Shown here: one piece after another, positions 9,611 to 17,644 of the stretch
Position numbering within the stretch: position 1 is the first letter of the stretch
Layout: each line of letters begins with the position of its first letter
Assembly (NCBI GenBank): GCA_019561555.1
Contig: JAHEQB010000034.1
Location: forward strand, 4,703-56,747
Direction of reading: 5' to 3'
Length of the DNA stretch: 52,045 nt
From: Methanothermococcus sp. SCGC AD-155-C09
GTDB lineage: Archaea > AGJL01 > Methanococci > Methanococcales > Methanococcaceae
Position numbers and translations under genes: made by a program
Notes under the pieces: model-generated
The model's input: only the letters and a program-made list of their open reading frames with translations
Databases searched by the model: none
Told to the model about the DNA's origin: nothing

Positions 9611-10173
9611 TAGAAGTGGAATTAAAGGCAAGATTGGAAAGGGATGAAATATTAGATTTTGTTAATAAATTGAAGAGTTTAGGATTTACAAGATATAATA
9701 AGGTAGAGGAAATAGATATATATTTTAATGGAATAGATAGGGATTTTAGAGAGACTGACGAGGCCCTTAGAATTAGAAAATCAATAGATATTGATAAAAA
9801 GGATATTAACTATTACTTAGTATATAAGGGCCCAAAAATGGATAACATATCAAAAACAAGGGAGGAATATGAGGTCACTGTAAGTGATGGAGAGACTACA
9901 AAGATAATTTTGGAAAACCTTGGATTTAAATCCCTACCTCCAATTAAAAAAATAAGGGAAATCTATAAAAATAATGAAATTACTATATCCTTGGATAATG
10001 TGGAGGGAGTAGGTTATTTCGTTGAATTTGAAAAAATGATAAAATCAGAATCTGAAAAAAAAGAGGCCCTAAATGATCTTATGGGTTTAATAAAAAGTTT
10101 AAATATTGATGAAGATAGATTAATAAAATTATCATACCTTGAATTGAGGGATAGGCATGAAGAAAAAAAATAA
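9607..10173 (+). CDS. CYTH-domain protein (class IV adenylate cyclase/CyaB-like)
   Basis: 188 aa. It starts MIEVELKARL, the ExExK-type signature of the CYTH superfamily, and continues with EALRIRKS, YYLVYKGPK, REEYEV, ITISLDNVEGVGYFVEFE and a terminal SYLELR, matching the eight-stranded CyaB tunnel fold with its acidic and basic residues. Family members are adenylate cyclases, thiamine triphosphatases or tripolyphosphatases; in archaea the substrate is usually unproven. The ATG overlaps the stop of the HTH-ACT gene, suggesting a shared operon. Confidence 0.85.
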   Translation: MIEVELKARLERDEILDFVNKLKSLGFTRYNKVEEIDIYFNGIDRDFRETDEALRIRKSIDIDKKDINYYLVYKGPKMDNISKTREEYEVTVSDGETTKIILENLGFKSLPPIKKIREIYKNNEITISLDNVEGVGYFVEFEKMIKSESEKKEALNDLMGLIKSLNIDEDRLIKLSYLELRDRHEEKK

Positions 10174-10267
10174 ATTTAAAGGCATGGAATTAAAAAAACT
10201 TATAGCAATATTTATTGGAATAATAATGCTACTTTCAGTTATTCCATTCTTTTTAATGAATCTGTAA
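10157..10267 (+). CDS. Small single-pass membrane protein, 36 aa (candidate)
   Basis: An ATG inside the last codons of the CYTH gene, in another frame, opens 36 residues: a basic head (MKKKNKFKGMELKK) and one hydrophobic helix (LIAIFIGIIMLLSVIPFFL), ending MNL. The layout (positive inside, about 19-residue segment) is a proper membrane anchor. An AGGGA stretch 7 nt upstream could serve as ribosome-binding site. It overlaps the upstream gene by 17 nt and its stop is directly followed by a dispersed element. No homolog can be named from sequence alone. A chance frame in AT-rich DNA is the alternative. Confidence 0.55.
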   Translation: MKKKNKFKGMELKKLIAIFIGIIMLLSVIPFFLMNL

Positions 10268-10269
10268 TT

Positions 10270-10480
10270 TTTCCTAAGTTAGGGGAGTAATGGCGAGATT
10301 TCTACTTTTTTATTTATTTGCTCCTTTCTTAGGTATTTCAAACTCTCAGATTTTTTTATTTTATTTTAATTATTCTTATTATTTTTTTAATAATTTTTAT
10401 AATATTTTTTTATTAGTTTTTTTGAAATTAAGGATTTTTTACTATAAATGATTTTATTTAGAGCCATAATTATTTTTTTA
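10270..10480 (-). mobile_element. Dispersed MITE-like element, partial type I copy
   Basis: Contains CCTAAGTTAGGGGAGTAATGG, in parts CCTAAGTTAG and GGAGTAATGG, then GATTTCTACTTTTTTATTT and GTATTTCAAACTCTCAG. It ends near ACTATAAATGATTTTATTTA (about 10441-10460), the type I distal end. The other terminus is missing. No coding content. Confidence 0.55.
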
Positions 10481-10525
10481 TATTATTGTTCCTATTTTAT
10501 GAATTATACTTCAAAAATAAAAAAG

Positions 10526-10552
10526 TTTATATAGTATTGTATGAATACAATA
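10526..10552 (+). promoter_or_regulatory. Alkaline phosphatase promoter with perfect palindromic operator
   Basis: TATA box TTTATATA at 10526-10533 is followed directly by TATTGTAT-GA-ATACAATA (10535-10552), a perfect 8+8 bp inverted repeat. The expected start of transcription would be near 10557, so a bound dimer would block the preinitiation complex. The ribosome-binding site GGTGA lies at 10585-10589. Inference: repressor operator, perhaps phosphate-responsive. Confidence 0.6.
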
Positions 10553-10593
10553 TTATGTAGATTTAGAATCTAATCACAATTAAAGGTGATAAA

Positions 10594-12117
10594 TTGAATA
10601 AAAAAATAGGTATATTGGGTGTGCTATTTACAGTATTTATCCTAATTGCATTCCAGGCAAGTGTGGCAAAAAACTATGCCATGGAGGATATAACTATTAG
10701 ATCCAATAGTGGAGTAAAGAATGTAATTATATTGGTCGGAGATGGTATGGGACTTGCTCACACAGAGGTAACAAAGATATGTCATGGACCATTAAATATG
10801 GAGGATATGCCCTATATGGGATATGAACTTACAGATTCATTAAGTGGTCCAGTAACAGATTCTGCAGCGGCAGGAACTGCCATAGCCACAGGATTTAAAA
10901 CCCACAATAGGATGATATCTACTATAAAAGTTAATGATAAATTAGTAAATGTAACTTCCCTTTTAGAATTGGCTAAATGCAGTGGTAAAGCAACTGGATT
11001 GGTATCCACTACAAGGATAACCCATGCCACTCCAGCAGTATTTGCTTCCCATGTGAAACATAGGGATATGGAGGAAGAAATAGCAAATCAATTAATAGAA
11101 GAGAAAGTAAATGTATTATTTGGGGGAGGTAAAAAGATATTTAGTGATGACAAAATAAAATTAGCCAAGAAAAATGGATACAAAGTAGTATATACCAGAG
11201 AAGAATTAGAAAATGTCGATGGAAAGTATGCTTTAGGATTATTCTCTGATAGCCATATACCCTATGTATTGGATAGAGATGATAAAACTGTAGGATTATT
11301 GGAGATGACAAAGAAGGCCATAGAGTTATTGGAAAAGGATTCAGATAAGGGTTTCTTCTTAATGATAGAGAGTGGAAGAATAGATCATGCAGCCCATGCC
11401 AATGATATTGCCTCTGTTGTAGCAGAAACTAAGGAATTTGATGAAGTTGTAGGCTACTGTCTCGATTACGCAAGAAAAAATAAAAATACCTTAGTAATAG
11501 TCCTTTCAGATCATGAAACTGGAGGATTAGGGGTTGGAATAGATTATGGAGATCCAGTAGATGAGAAGAAAATACTCAATATCAAGGCCTCCACTGGAAC
11601 AATGGCAAAAGAAATAAAGAATGGAGGAGATCCAAAGGAAGTTATTAAAAAATACACTGGATTGGACTTAACAAATGAGGAAGTCAAGAAAATTAAAGAT
11701 GCCATGGGATCTGATAACAAATATGCCCTTGGAAATGCCATAGGGGAGATCCTCAGTGAAAAGGTAGGAGTAAGATTTATGTCCCACAAACATACTGGAG
11801 TTCCAGTTCCAATAATGGCTTATGGTCCTGGAGCAGAGCACTTTAGAGGATTTAGGCACCATATAGATACAAGTAAAGAAACTGCCAATGTAATGTTATT
11901 TGGTGGAGATAGAGTTGTAGTTGCAAATGGAGTTGGCGTTATAAAGGGAGATGCTAATGGAAACTATAGAATCGACTCAGATGATGCCTACATAACATTA
12001 AACCAGCATGTTGGTAAGATAACAACAAACGATAATGAAAAAAGGCTTGATATGGATAACAACGGAATAATAGATTATATGGATGTTGCCATAATAATGG
12101 AGATGGCAGAGTCTTAA
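10594..12117 (+). CDS. phoA: Secreted alkaline phosphatase with C-terminal dockerin domain
   Basis: 507 aa, TTG start after AAGGTGATAAA. Residues 1-26 are a signal peptide (MNKKIGILGV...FQASVA). The catalytic domain (about 40-440) has the metal ligand D50 in LVGDGMG, the nucleophile S90 in VTDSAAAGTAIATG, ESGRIDHAAHAND, LSDHETGG and SHKHTGVPVPIMAYGPG, all hallmarks of the PhoA family of zinc phosphomonoesterases. Residues about 448-507 hold two calcium loops, DANGNYRIDSDD and DMDNNGIIDYMD, spaced as in type I dockerins. Family knowledge: dockerins bind cohesin modules and are rare in archaea outside a few lineages. Inference: phosphate scavenging outside the cell, tethered by cohesin. It has its own promoter and operator. 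Confidence 0.93.
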   Translation: MNKKIGILGVLFTVFILIAFQASVAKNYAMEDITIRSNSGVKNVIILVGDGMGLAHTEVTKICHGPLNMEDMPYMGYELTDSLSGPVTDSAAAGTAIATGFKTHNRMISTIKVNDKLVNVTSLLELAKCSGKATGLVSTTRITHATPAVFASHVKHRDMEEEIANQLIEEKVNVLFGGGKKIFSDDKIKLAKKNGYKVVYTREELENVDGKYALGLFSDSHIPYVLDRDDKTVGLLEMTKKAIELLEKDSDKGFFLMIESGRIDHAAHANDIASVVAETKEFDEVVGYCLDYARKNKNTLVIVLSDHETGGLGVGIDYGDPVDEKKILNIKASTGTMAKEIKNGGDPKEVIKKYTGLDLTNEEVKKIKDAMGSDNKYALGNAIGEILSEKVGVRFMSHKHTGVPVPIMAYGPGAEHFRGFRHHIDTSKETANVMLFGGDRVVVANGVGVIKGDANGNYRIDSDDAYITLNQHVGKITTNDNEKRLDMDNNGIIDYMDVAIIMEMAES

Positions 12118-12222
12118 AAGAAATAAATAATTAACAATAATAACTATAAAACCCAAAATAACTATTAAATTCTTTTTTTAAATTTTTTATAAAATTTATA
12201 AGATATAATATTTTTTACTTTT

Positions 12223-12954
12223 TTAAAGCATTTTTAAATATTTATGTATTTGAGGAGTACATATTAAATTATTTCCAAGATAGGAACCACATAATTTCAT
12301 AATATCCAACAATTTCCTTTGGGAAGGGGGTTTAATATTAAATAGGGAAGTTACTGGTTGAATACATAATGTAATATCTCCAATATCTGATAAATCCCTT
12401 GCAATATTCTCAATATCCTTTATATTTGTATTTTCCATTATCACTACCTTGGCATATACCTGGGAGTTCATGTTGTATAATTTCTCTATGGATTTTAATT
12501 CTAAATTGTATATTTTTTCATATTTCTCATTATCTAAATTAAAAAAATGTTCCGGCAATTTTATATCTATTGAGGCATAGTCAAAATAAAATAATCTCTC
12601 AGGATAAATACCATTGCTCTCCAAGTGGATTTTATATCCCAATTCCCTAAGTTCCATGGAGTATGCCTTTATTTTTTTATGATGCAATAGGGGCTCTCCT
12701 CCAGTAAAGGATATTGCAAATAAGTCAGGGGTTTTTAAATTATCTATTATTTCCATTAACCTATCTTCTATGTTTTGATACTCTTGGAATATCCCACTTC
12801 CTGGAATTTCCTCAACCCTTGGAGAAATACCCTCCTTTACATATTCATCACAGTATATGCATTTAAGGGGACATCCCTTAAATCTAATAAAAATATATCT
12901 TCGTCCTATATATTTTCCCTCTCCCATAATAGAGGAAAATACTTCAACAATCAA
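12223..12954 (-). CDS. queE: 7-carboxy-7-deazaguanine synthase QueE (radical SAM)
   Basis: 243 aa. The enzyme makes CDG, the precursor of preQ0 and archaeosine. Seen: N-terminal EVFSSIMGEGKYIGRR (QueE signature SxQGEG-like), the radical SAM cluster GCPLKCIYC (CX3CX2C; C28, C32, C35), FTGGEPLLHH, LESNG and DIKLP. The start is TTG with GGTGG 6 nt upstream. The gene follows archease with a 12-nt gap and is likely cotranscribed with it. Both act in tRNA maturation (modified base and splicing). Length is normal for the family. Confidence 0.92.
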   Translation of the reverse strand: MIVEVFSSIMGEGKYIGRRYIFIRFKGCPLKCIYCDEYVKEGISPRVEEIPGSGIFQEYQNIEDRLMEIIDNLKTPDLFAISFTGGEPLLHHKKIKAYSMELRELGYKIHLESNGIYPERLFYFDYASIDIKLPEHFFNLDNEKYEKIYNLELKSIEKLYNMNSQVYAKVVIMENTNIKDIENIARDLSDIGDITLCIQPVTSLFNIKPPSQRKLLDIMKLCGSYLGNNLICTPQIHKYLKML

Positions 12955-12966
12955 AAAACCACCTAC

Positions 12967-13386
12967 CTATATATCGACAATATATTTTATAATATTTTTT
13001 CCATTTTCTTTCTTTATCTCCATTTTATGATAGGTTATTGCCTTTATCTCCATCTTAGGACTGTGTTTTTCTTTGTCTAATTTCTCGCCATAGGCCATAC
13101 ATTCCAATATATATTCTCCATTGTTGTTGTATATTTTAATATTATAATCTGAAAATATTATTCCTTCACTATCAAGTATTATTAAAAGGTTAGTTAAAAA
13201 ATCATAGAGTAATCCATAAAGATCCTCTGAATGTATAATTATTTTTCTCTTAACCTTTTTATCAATGGAGTGAATATCAACCATTAAATTAGATAGTGCC
13301 TTTGCAGATTCTTCAAATGCCTTTTCAAGACTATCTTCTTCAACAATAATCCCAATATCTGCCGTAGTTTCAAAGTATTTATACAT
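12967..13386 (-). CDS. Archease (RtcB tRNA-splicing ligase activator)
   Basis: 139 aa, ATG after TTGGTGAATAA. Archease promotes guanylylation of RtcB, the tRNA-splicing ligase. Seen: YFETTADIGIIVEEDSLEKA, the conserved start with the metal-binding Asp, and C-terminal EIKAITYHKMEI, the second signature, plus a terminal KYIVDI. The length matches the family (about 140 aa). It forms a two-gene unit with queE just downstream. rtcB is not in the window. Confidence 0.92.
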   Translation of the reverse strand: MYKYFETTADIGIIVEEDSLEKAFEESAKALSNLMVDIHSIDKKVKRKIIIHSEDLYGLLYDFLTNLLIILDSEGIIFSDYNIKIYNNNGEYILECMAYGEKLDKEKHSPKMEIKAITYHKMEIKKENGKNIIKYIVDI

Positions 13387-13445
13387 TTATTCACCAATAG
13401 TTATTTTTTTATTTTTTTGTTCATTATTTTTATTTTTTTAAATTT

Positions 13446-13732
13446 ATAGTAAAACATAGCATTTTAAATTTATATGAATATACTAATCCCATAATTAGGA
13501 TTTTCTGTATCTCCAGTGCTTAGGGGAGTAAGGGGAGGAGAGATAGGGATATGGAATTTCTACTTTTTTATTTTTCTTTATGTCCCTAAGTATTATTTTT
13601 TTCCTTTTATCTTAAAATTTAGATTATTCTATTATTTTTTATTATTTTATTTTTTTAATTTTTAATTTTTTTAAATTATTTTTTATTTTTTAAAATTATA
13701 GATATTGGGTTTAAGAAATTATGTTCTTAATA
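13446..13732 (-). mobile_element. Dispersed MITE-like element, type II copy with paired ends
   Basis: 287 bp. The left end is TATAGTAAAACATAG; the right end reads TATTAAGAACATAATTTC on the minus strand, so the termini form inverted repeats. The core CTCCAGTGCTTAGGGGAGTA (about 13520) is the reverse complement of the family hairpin region, followed by GAATTTCTACTTTTTTATTT. The right end lies 2 nt from the stop codon of the precorrin-2 dehydrogenase gene. Confidence 0.75.
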
Positions 13733-13734
13733 TT

Positions 13735-14358
13735 TTATTTTTTATATTTTTTAATTAACTCCAATAACTCCATTTTAAAGTTTTTGTTGTTAAATACCTC
13801 CTCTAAGATTTTCTTTCTGTCCTTTTGGGAGGGAATATCTTCCTTTAAAAAAGATCTTAGGTTATTTTGAATATCTATTTCATAATCATAATTTTTTATA
13901 TAATTTTCCACAAGTTTTCTGATATTTTTTGCTATTAAGGGACTCTTTCCCTGAGTATATACTACGAAATATATCCCATCCCTACAACAGTATGCAGGAA
14001 TTATTAAGTTAATATCCCTTTCAAAGGTAGAGGAATTTACAAATTTTTTAAGTCCCTTGGATATACTTACAATTCTTTTATTGTTTTCTTTATCTATGGT
14101 AGTGATTATAAAGTCATGCTGTTTTACAATTTCTTTAATCTCTTCATTGGTCATATCCTCTATATTGCAGGTTATAAATTCAATGTTGCAGAGATTTTTG
14201 TAATAATTTAGGGTTTTTTCATCTATCTCTTCCTTGGTATATAGGGTTATCTTATATGGTTTTGCAGATATTATTTTATTTAATCTCCTCTTTCCAACCT
14301 CTCCAAATCCAAAGATACATACCTTAAATTCCTTTAAATTAACAAATATGGGTATCAT
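13735..14358 (-). CDS. Precorrin-2 dehydrogenase (siroheme synthase N-domain family)
   Basis: 207 aa. It oxidises precorrin-2 to sirohydrochlorin, feeding siroheme, cobamide, heme and F430 branches. Seen: MIPIFVNLK then a Rossmann glycine motif IFGFGEVGKRR (about 14-24), a predicted acidic end of the second strand, FITTIDKENN, KKFVNSSTFERDINLIIPAY and GKSPLIAKNIRKLVE, characteristic of CysG-N/Met8-like proteins and of M. jannaschii MJ0140. It stands alone, but hemB and cbiL elsewhere in the window belong to the same pathway. The 3' end is abutted by a dispersed element. Confidence 0.9.
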   Translation of the reverse strand: MIPIFVNLKEFKVCIFGFGEVGKRRLNKIISAKPYKITLYTKEEIDEKTLNYYKNLCNIEFITCNIEDMTNEEIKEIVKQHDFIITTIDKENNKRIVSISKGLKKFVNSSTFERDINLIIPAYCCRDGIYFVVYTQGKSPLIAKNIRKLVENYIKNYDYEIDIQNNLRSFLKEDIPSQKDRKKILEEVFNNKNFKMELLELIKKYKK

Positions 14359-14524
14359 AGTATCAATTAATTTATTTTTATTATTATGGTCAATGTTTAT
14401 ATTAAAATATAATCAATAATAAAAAATTACAATTAAATAAAAATAATAAAATAAAAATAATATTAAACTAATATAGAAAAATCTCAAGGTTTTGAAATAT
14501 ATCTTTAAAAACCTATCAAATGTT

Positions 14525-14704
14525 TTAAGATTCATAGGGGGGCAAATTTAAAATATTATTGTTTGACATTCTTTTCATCCCCTTAGGTATAAATGGCCTT
14601 ATCCTACAATTCCCATTAACTCTTTTAATTTTTAACACTCCTTCTCTTATGGGAGGTTCCATAAGTAAAGCCTTTAAGGGTTCTTTCTTTTTATAGATTT
14701 CCAT
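14525..14704 (-). CDS. Conserved-looking small basic protein, 59 aa (candidate)
   Basis: ATG at 14704 opens 59 codons: MEIYKKKEPLKALLMEPP, IREGVLKIKRVN, GNCRIRPFIPKGMKRM and a tail ending LNLPPYES. Unlike chance frames here it is rich in Pro, Gly, Arg and Val and uses normal codons, and the local DNA is less AT-rich than the flanks. It has a compact basic beta-like middle and no membrane segment. I see no clear ribosome-binding site. I do not recognise a family. It lies between precorrin-2 dehydrogenase and the glycosyltransferase, both on the same strand. Confidence 0.5.
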   Translation of the reverse strand: MEIYKKKEPLKALLMEPPIREGVLKIKRVNGNCRIRPFIPKGMKRMSNNNILNLPPYES

Positions 14705-14859
14705 ATTTTTATTTATTTTTTTTAGATTTTATTATTTTATTATTTTTCAGATGCTTTTTTCTGTTTTTTTCTTTTATTCTTAGTATAATAATTTTTTAAG
14801 GAAGAGCGTATCTAACATTATATAACCATGCACATATATTTTAAAATCTTTTTTATGAG

Positions 14860-15003
14860 GTATTTTATTTTTTGTATAATTTTTAAATTTTTATTATATT
14901 TTATTTTTTTAATTTTTATTATTTTTTAATAATTATTATTTTATAGATTCCCAATGGAGTTAGGGTTTTTTTATTACTATAAATAATTCTTATAAACCTC
15001 CTA
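14860..15003. repeat. Fragment of the dispersed element (distal end)
   Basis: ACTATAAATAATTCTTATAA at about 14977-14996 matches the distal end of type I copies (compare 4790 and 27165). The rest of 14705-14860 is T-rich without visible features. It abuts the glycosyltransferase stop codon. Confidence 0.4.
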
Positions 15004-15007
15004 TAAT

Positions 15008-16069
15008 TTACTTTAGTTCCCTGTACAAGGCATCTATTTTTTTAACAATGGCCTCCCATGAAAAGTTCTTTGAAAATTCCACTCCATTTTTACCTAATTT
15101 TATTCTTAAATCCCTATCATTTACTAAGATCTCTATTCTCTCCCTTAGCATCCTTGAATTATTTACCTCAAATAAAAAGCCGTTATAGTTGTCTATGATT
15201 AATTCAGGAATACCTCCTACATTGGAACCTATAACACATTTTCCCGAGGCCATGGCCTCCAATAATGTCATGCCAAGCCCTTCAGAGATGGATGGAAGTA
15301 CTAAGAAACTACACCTTTTAATGTATTCTGAAACCTCTAAGTGATCCCTTCTGCCAAGGAGTTCAATGTTTTTAATATTCTTTCTCGTTATATAGTTCCT
15401 AATATCATTAAATAGGGGACCATCTCCTATAATCTTAAAATTAAAATCTATATCCTTAATTGCATTTATTAGGGTAGGTAATCCCTTTTGGAGTACAAGG
15501 GATCCTACAAAAAGACCATAATCCTCATCAACGCCTATGTCCTGGAATATATTAAAATCCACTCCGTTGTATATTACTTCAGTTTTACTTCTATAATCCT
15601 TAGGAAGTTGTTCCTTTAAATAATTACTTACACAGATTATTCTATCACAGTGTTTAATGGCATAATTAAAGAATATTCTACCTATAGGGTTCTTGGAGAG
15701 TAATAGTACATCACTACCATGGAGAGTTAATACATGGGGCAGTTTGTATCTTCTACTTAGAAGGGCTCCTAAAAAACCCTGAGGAAATGCATAATGGCTG
15801 TGGATTACCTCTATCCCATATTTTTTTATTATCTCCTTCCCAAGGAAATACCCATTATGGGCATAACTTAAACCCCTTATTCCTCTTATGTAGGGTACTC
15901 TATGGATCTTAGTATTCAAAGGTATCTCCTTTAATTTACCCTGGAAGTTATAGTTTAAAATGTGAAAATTATAATTATTTATATTATTTAGATGTTTTAT
16001 TATACTTTCAACATGGTTACTTATTCCCCCTGTATAGGGATGGAAAATAGTGGGCATGAGTATATTCAT
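15008..16069 (-). CDS. Glycosyltransferase family 4
   Basis: 353 aa, ATG. GT-B fold retaining glycosyltransferase. Seen: N-terminal MPTIFHPYTGGISNHVESI (glycine loop for the donor side), VIHSHYAFPQG, LTLHGSDV, the second-domain FVGSLVLQKGLPTL, IIGDGPL, and the acidic EX7E motif in SEGLGMTLLEAMASG (about 265-280) followed by GSNVGGIPELI, which bind the nucleotide sugar. The acceptor is unknown. Given the methanogen setting, surface glycans or S-layer N-glycans are plausible. No neighbouring glycan genes support a specific pathway. Confidence 0.87.
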   Translation of the reverse strand: MNILMPTIFHPYTGGISNHVESIIKHLNNINNYNFHILNYNFQGKLKEIPLNTKIHRVPYIRGIRGLSYAHNGYFLGKEIIKKYGIEVIHSHYAFPQGFLGALLSRRYKLPHVLTLHGSDVLLLSKNPIGRIFFNYAIKHCDRIICVSNYLKEQLPKDYRSKTEVIYNGVDFNIFQDIGVDEDYGLFVGSLVLQKGLPTLINAIKDIDFNFKIIGDGPLFNDIRNYITRKNIKNIELLGRRDHLEVSEYIKRCSFLVLPSISEGLGMTLLEAMASGKCVIGSNVGGIPELIIDNYNGFLFEVNNSRMLRERIEILVNDRDLRIKLGKNGVEFSKNFSWEAIVKKIDALYRELK

Positions 16070-16089
16070 ATTATCCCGGTATTAAAACA

Positions 16090-16395
16090 AAATCATCAAC
16101 CCATATTATTATAAATACAGTAATCTTAATGCTTAAATGATTTCCGCTACACTTCCAGTGCTTAGGAAAGTAGGGAGAGGGGGGGCGGTAGGGAATTTCT
16201 ACTTTTTAAGTATTTACTTTTCTTTATCTTTTTAAGTAGTAGGGAATTCCTACTTTTTTATTTTTCCTTATATCTTTAAGTATTTAATTTTTTTCTTTTA
16301 TTTTTATTTTTAATTTTTTTTAAATTATTTATTTTATTTATTTTATTTATTTTATTTTTTATATTGTTTTTAATACTCTTAAAAATATTATCTTA
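16090..16395 (-). mobile_element. Dispersed MITE-like element, type II copy with internal duplication
   Basis: Contains ATTATAAATACAGTAATC, the core CACTTCCAGTGCTTAGGAAA (about 16150) and GGGAATTTCTACTTTTTAAG. The block GGGAATT(T/C)CTACTTTTT...CTTTAAGTATTTA occurs twice (about 16192-16230 and 16241-16290), a small tandem duplication not seen in other copies. Termini are degraded. It fills the gap between the radical SAM gene and the glycosyltransferase. Confidence 0.6.
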
Positions 16396-16405
16396 ATAAA
16401 AGTCC

Positions 16406-17260
16406 TTACTTAAACCTTTTAATTAGATAATCTCTAGCAAAACAATAACTACATTTAACCTTAAATAGTTTTATATTGTCGTCCATATTGTTGATGTTTC
16501 CACCATAGAAGTATCCCTCTAAGGTTGGACAGGGATAGATGTTTCCAACCTCATTGACAAAGAGAAGATCTCCACTGTTTAGATAACAGTATTTATCCTT
16601 AGGTCTTCCCACCAAATTTTTTATATAAATGGGAAAATCCTTCATCTTTTCCAATAAACTCTTGAATTCATCCTCATCTGGCATTAAGGATAAGTGTTCC
16701 CTCCTTTTAGGTTTCAAGATGTCAAAACTTATACTCCTTATACCAAGGGAGATAAGATAATTTAAAAGATCTAAGAGGTAAGGTAGGTTTTTATTGGTAA
16801 CCACAGTTGTAATACCAAAGGGTAAGTTATTATTTCTCAAAAGATATATTCCCCTTATAGTATCCAAGGTAGAGGATCTTCCATCCATATAGGGTCTTAA
16901 GGCACTGTCCTTGGGATCTATACTATCCACACTTACCCCAACATTTAATTTTAACTCTTTAATCCTTTTAATAATATTCTCCTCCAGTAGAGTTCCGTTG
17001 GTCTGGATAGCGTAGGAAATATTCCTATCAGGATAGTGGTCCATGCAGTAATTTATCACCTTCTCAATTAATTTAAAATTTAATAGAGGCTCTCCTCCAG
17101 TAAATTGGATCTTTAAATTATTCTCATCCTTTAAAATGTAATCTATAGCATTTTTAGCAGTTTTAAAATCCATATCCATTTTACCCTTATTATCTTCCCT
17201 ATAGCAGTAGATGCATCTTAAGTTACAGTTATTGGTTATTTTTAATATTAGAAACTTCAT
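16406..17260 (-). CDS. Radical SAM protein with SPASM-like C-terminal cysteines
   Basis: 284 aa, ATG after GTGATAAA. The SAM/[4Fe-4S] site is CNLRCIYCY (C12, C16, C19), followed by FTGGEPLLNF, IQTNGTLL and VSVDSIDP, all standard radical SAM motifs. C-terminal cysteines in DKYCYLNSGD, GNIYPCPTLEG and KCSYCFA resemble a shortened SPASM or twitch domain that holds an auxiliary cluster. Proteins of this build modify peptides or mature enzymes (anaerobic sulfatase-maturase-like). The substrate cannot be told from context: neighbours are unrelated and separated by dispersed elements. Confidence 0.82.
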   Translation of the reverse strand: MKFLILKITNNCNLRCIYCYREDNKGKMDMDFKTAKNAIDYILKDENNLKIQFTGGEPLLNFKLIEKVINYCMDHYPDRNISYAIQTNGTLLEENIIKRIKELKLNVGVSVDSIDPKDSALRPYMDGRSSTLDTIRGIYLLRNNNLPFGITTVVTNKNLPYLLDLLNYLISLGIRSISFDILKPKRREHLSLMPDEDEFKSLLEKMKDFPIYIKNLVGRPKDKYCYLNSGDLLFVNEVGNIYPCPTLEGYFYGGNINNMDDNIKLFKVKCSYCFARDYLIKRFK

Positions 17261-17334
17261 TTTATCACAGATAAATTATTTTAAGTATGGTCTTAAAAAA
17301 ATAAAAATTAAAAAATAATTAAAATAATTAAAAA

Positions 17335-17628
17335 ACCTTATAAAAAATTAAATTAATAATAAAAAATAATTAAAATAAAATAGAATAATTTAAGATTTTA
17401 AAATACCTAAGAAAGGAGTAAAACATAAAAAGTAAAAATCTTTCATTGTTTTCCCTAAGATATTCTAGCACTGGGAGAGCAGGGAGAATCCTTTGACAGA
17501 ATAAGTTATTAACTTCATCAGGCCAAGATAGAGACTTAAATTATTCCATTTATTAATATTTTATCCCTTTATTATTTTTATTATCATGTTATACATTATA
17601 AGTTTAAGATACTATGTGTTTGATTATA
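17335..17628 (+). mobile_element. Dispersed MITE-like element, type I copy reaching a gene start
   Basis: Contains AAGATTTTAAAATACCTAAG, GAGTAAAACATAAAAAGT, the core CTAGCACTGGGAGAGCAGGG (about 17464) and GAATCCTTTGACAGAATAAG. The right end, GTTTAAGATACTATGTGTTT then GATTATA, is the reverse complement of the family terminus. It stops 16 bp before the ATG at 17645, so the gene's promoter or leader must lie within the element. The left limit is approximate. Confidence 0.65.
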
Positions 17629-17644
17629 TAAAAATGTGATCACT

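Noticed and set aside
17505-17525. Minus-strand CTGATGA as a second C/D box sRNA
   Set aside because: Box D and D' are missing at the right distances, and the sequence is part of a type I element.
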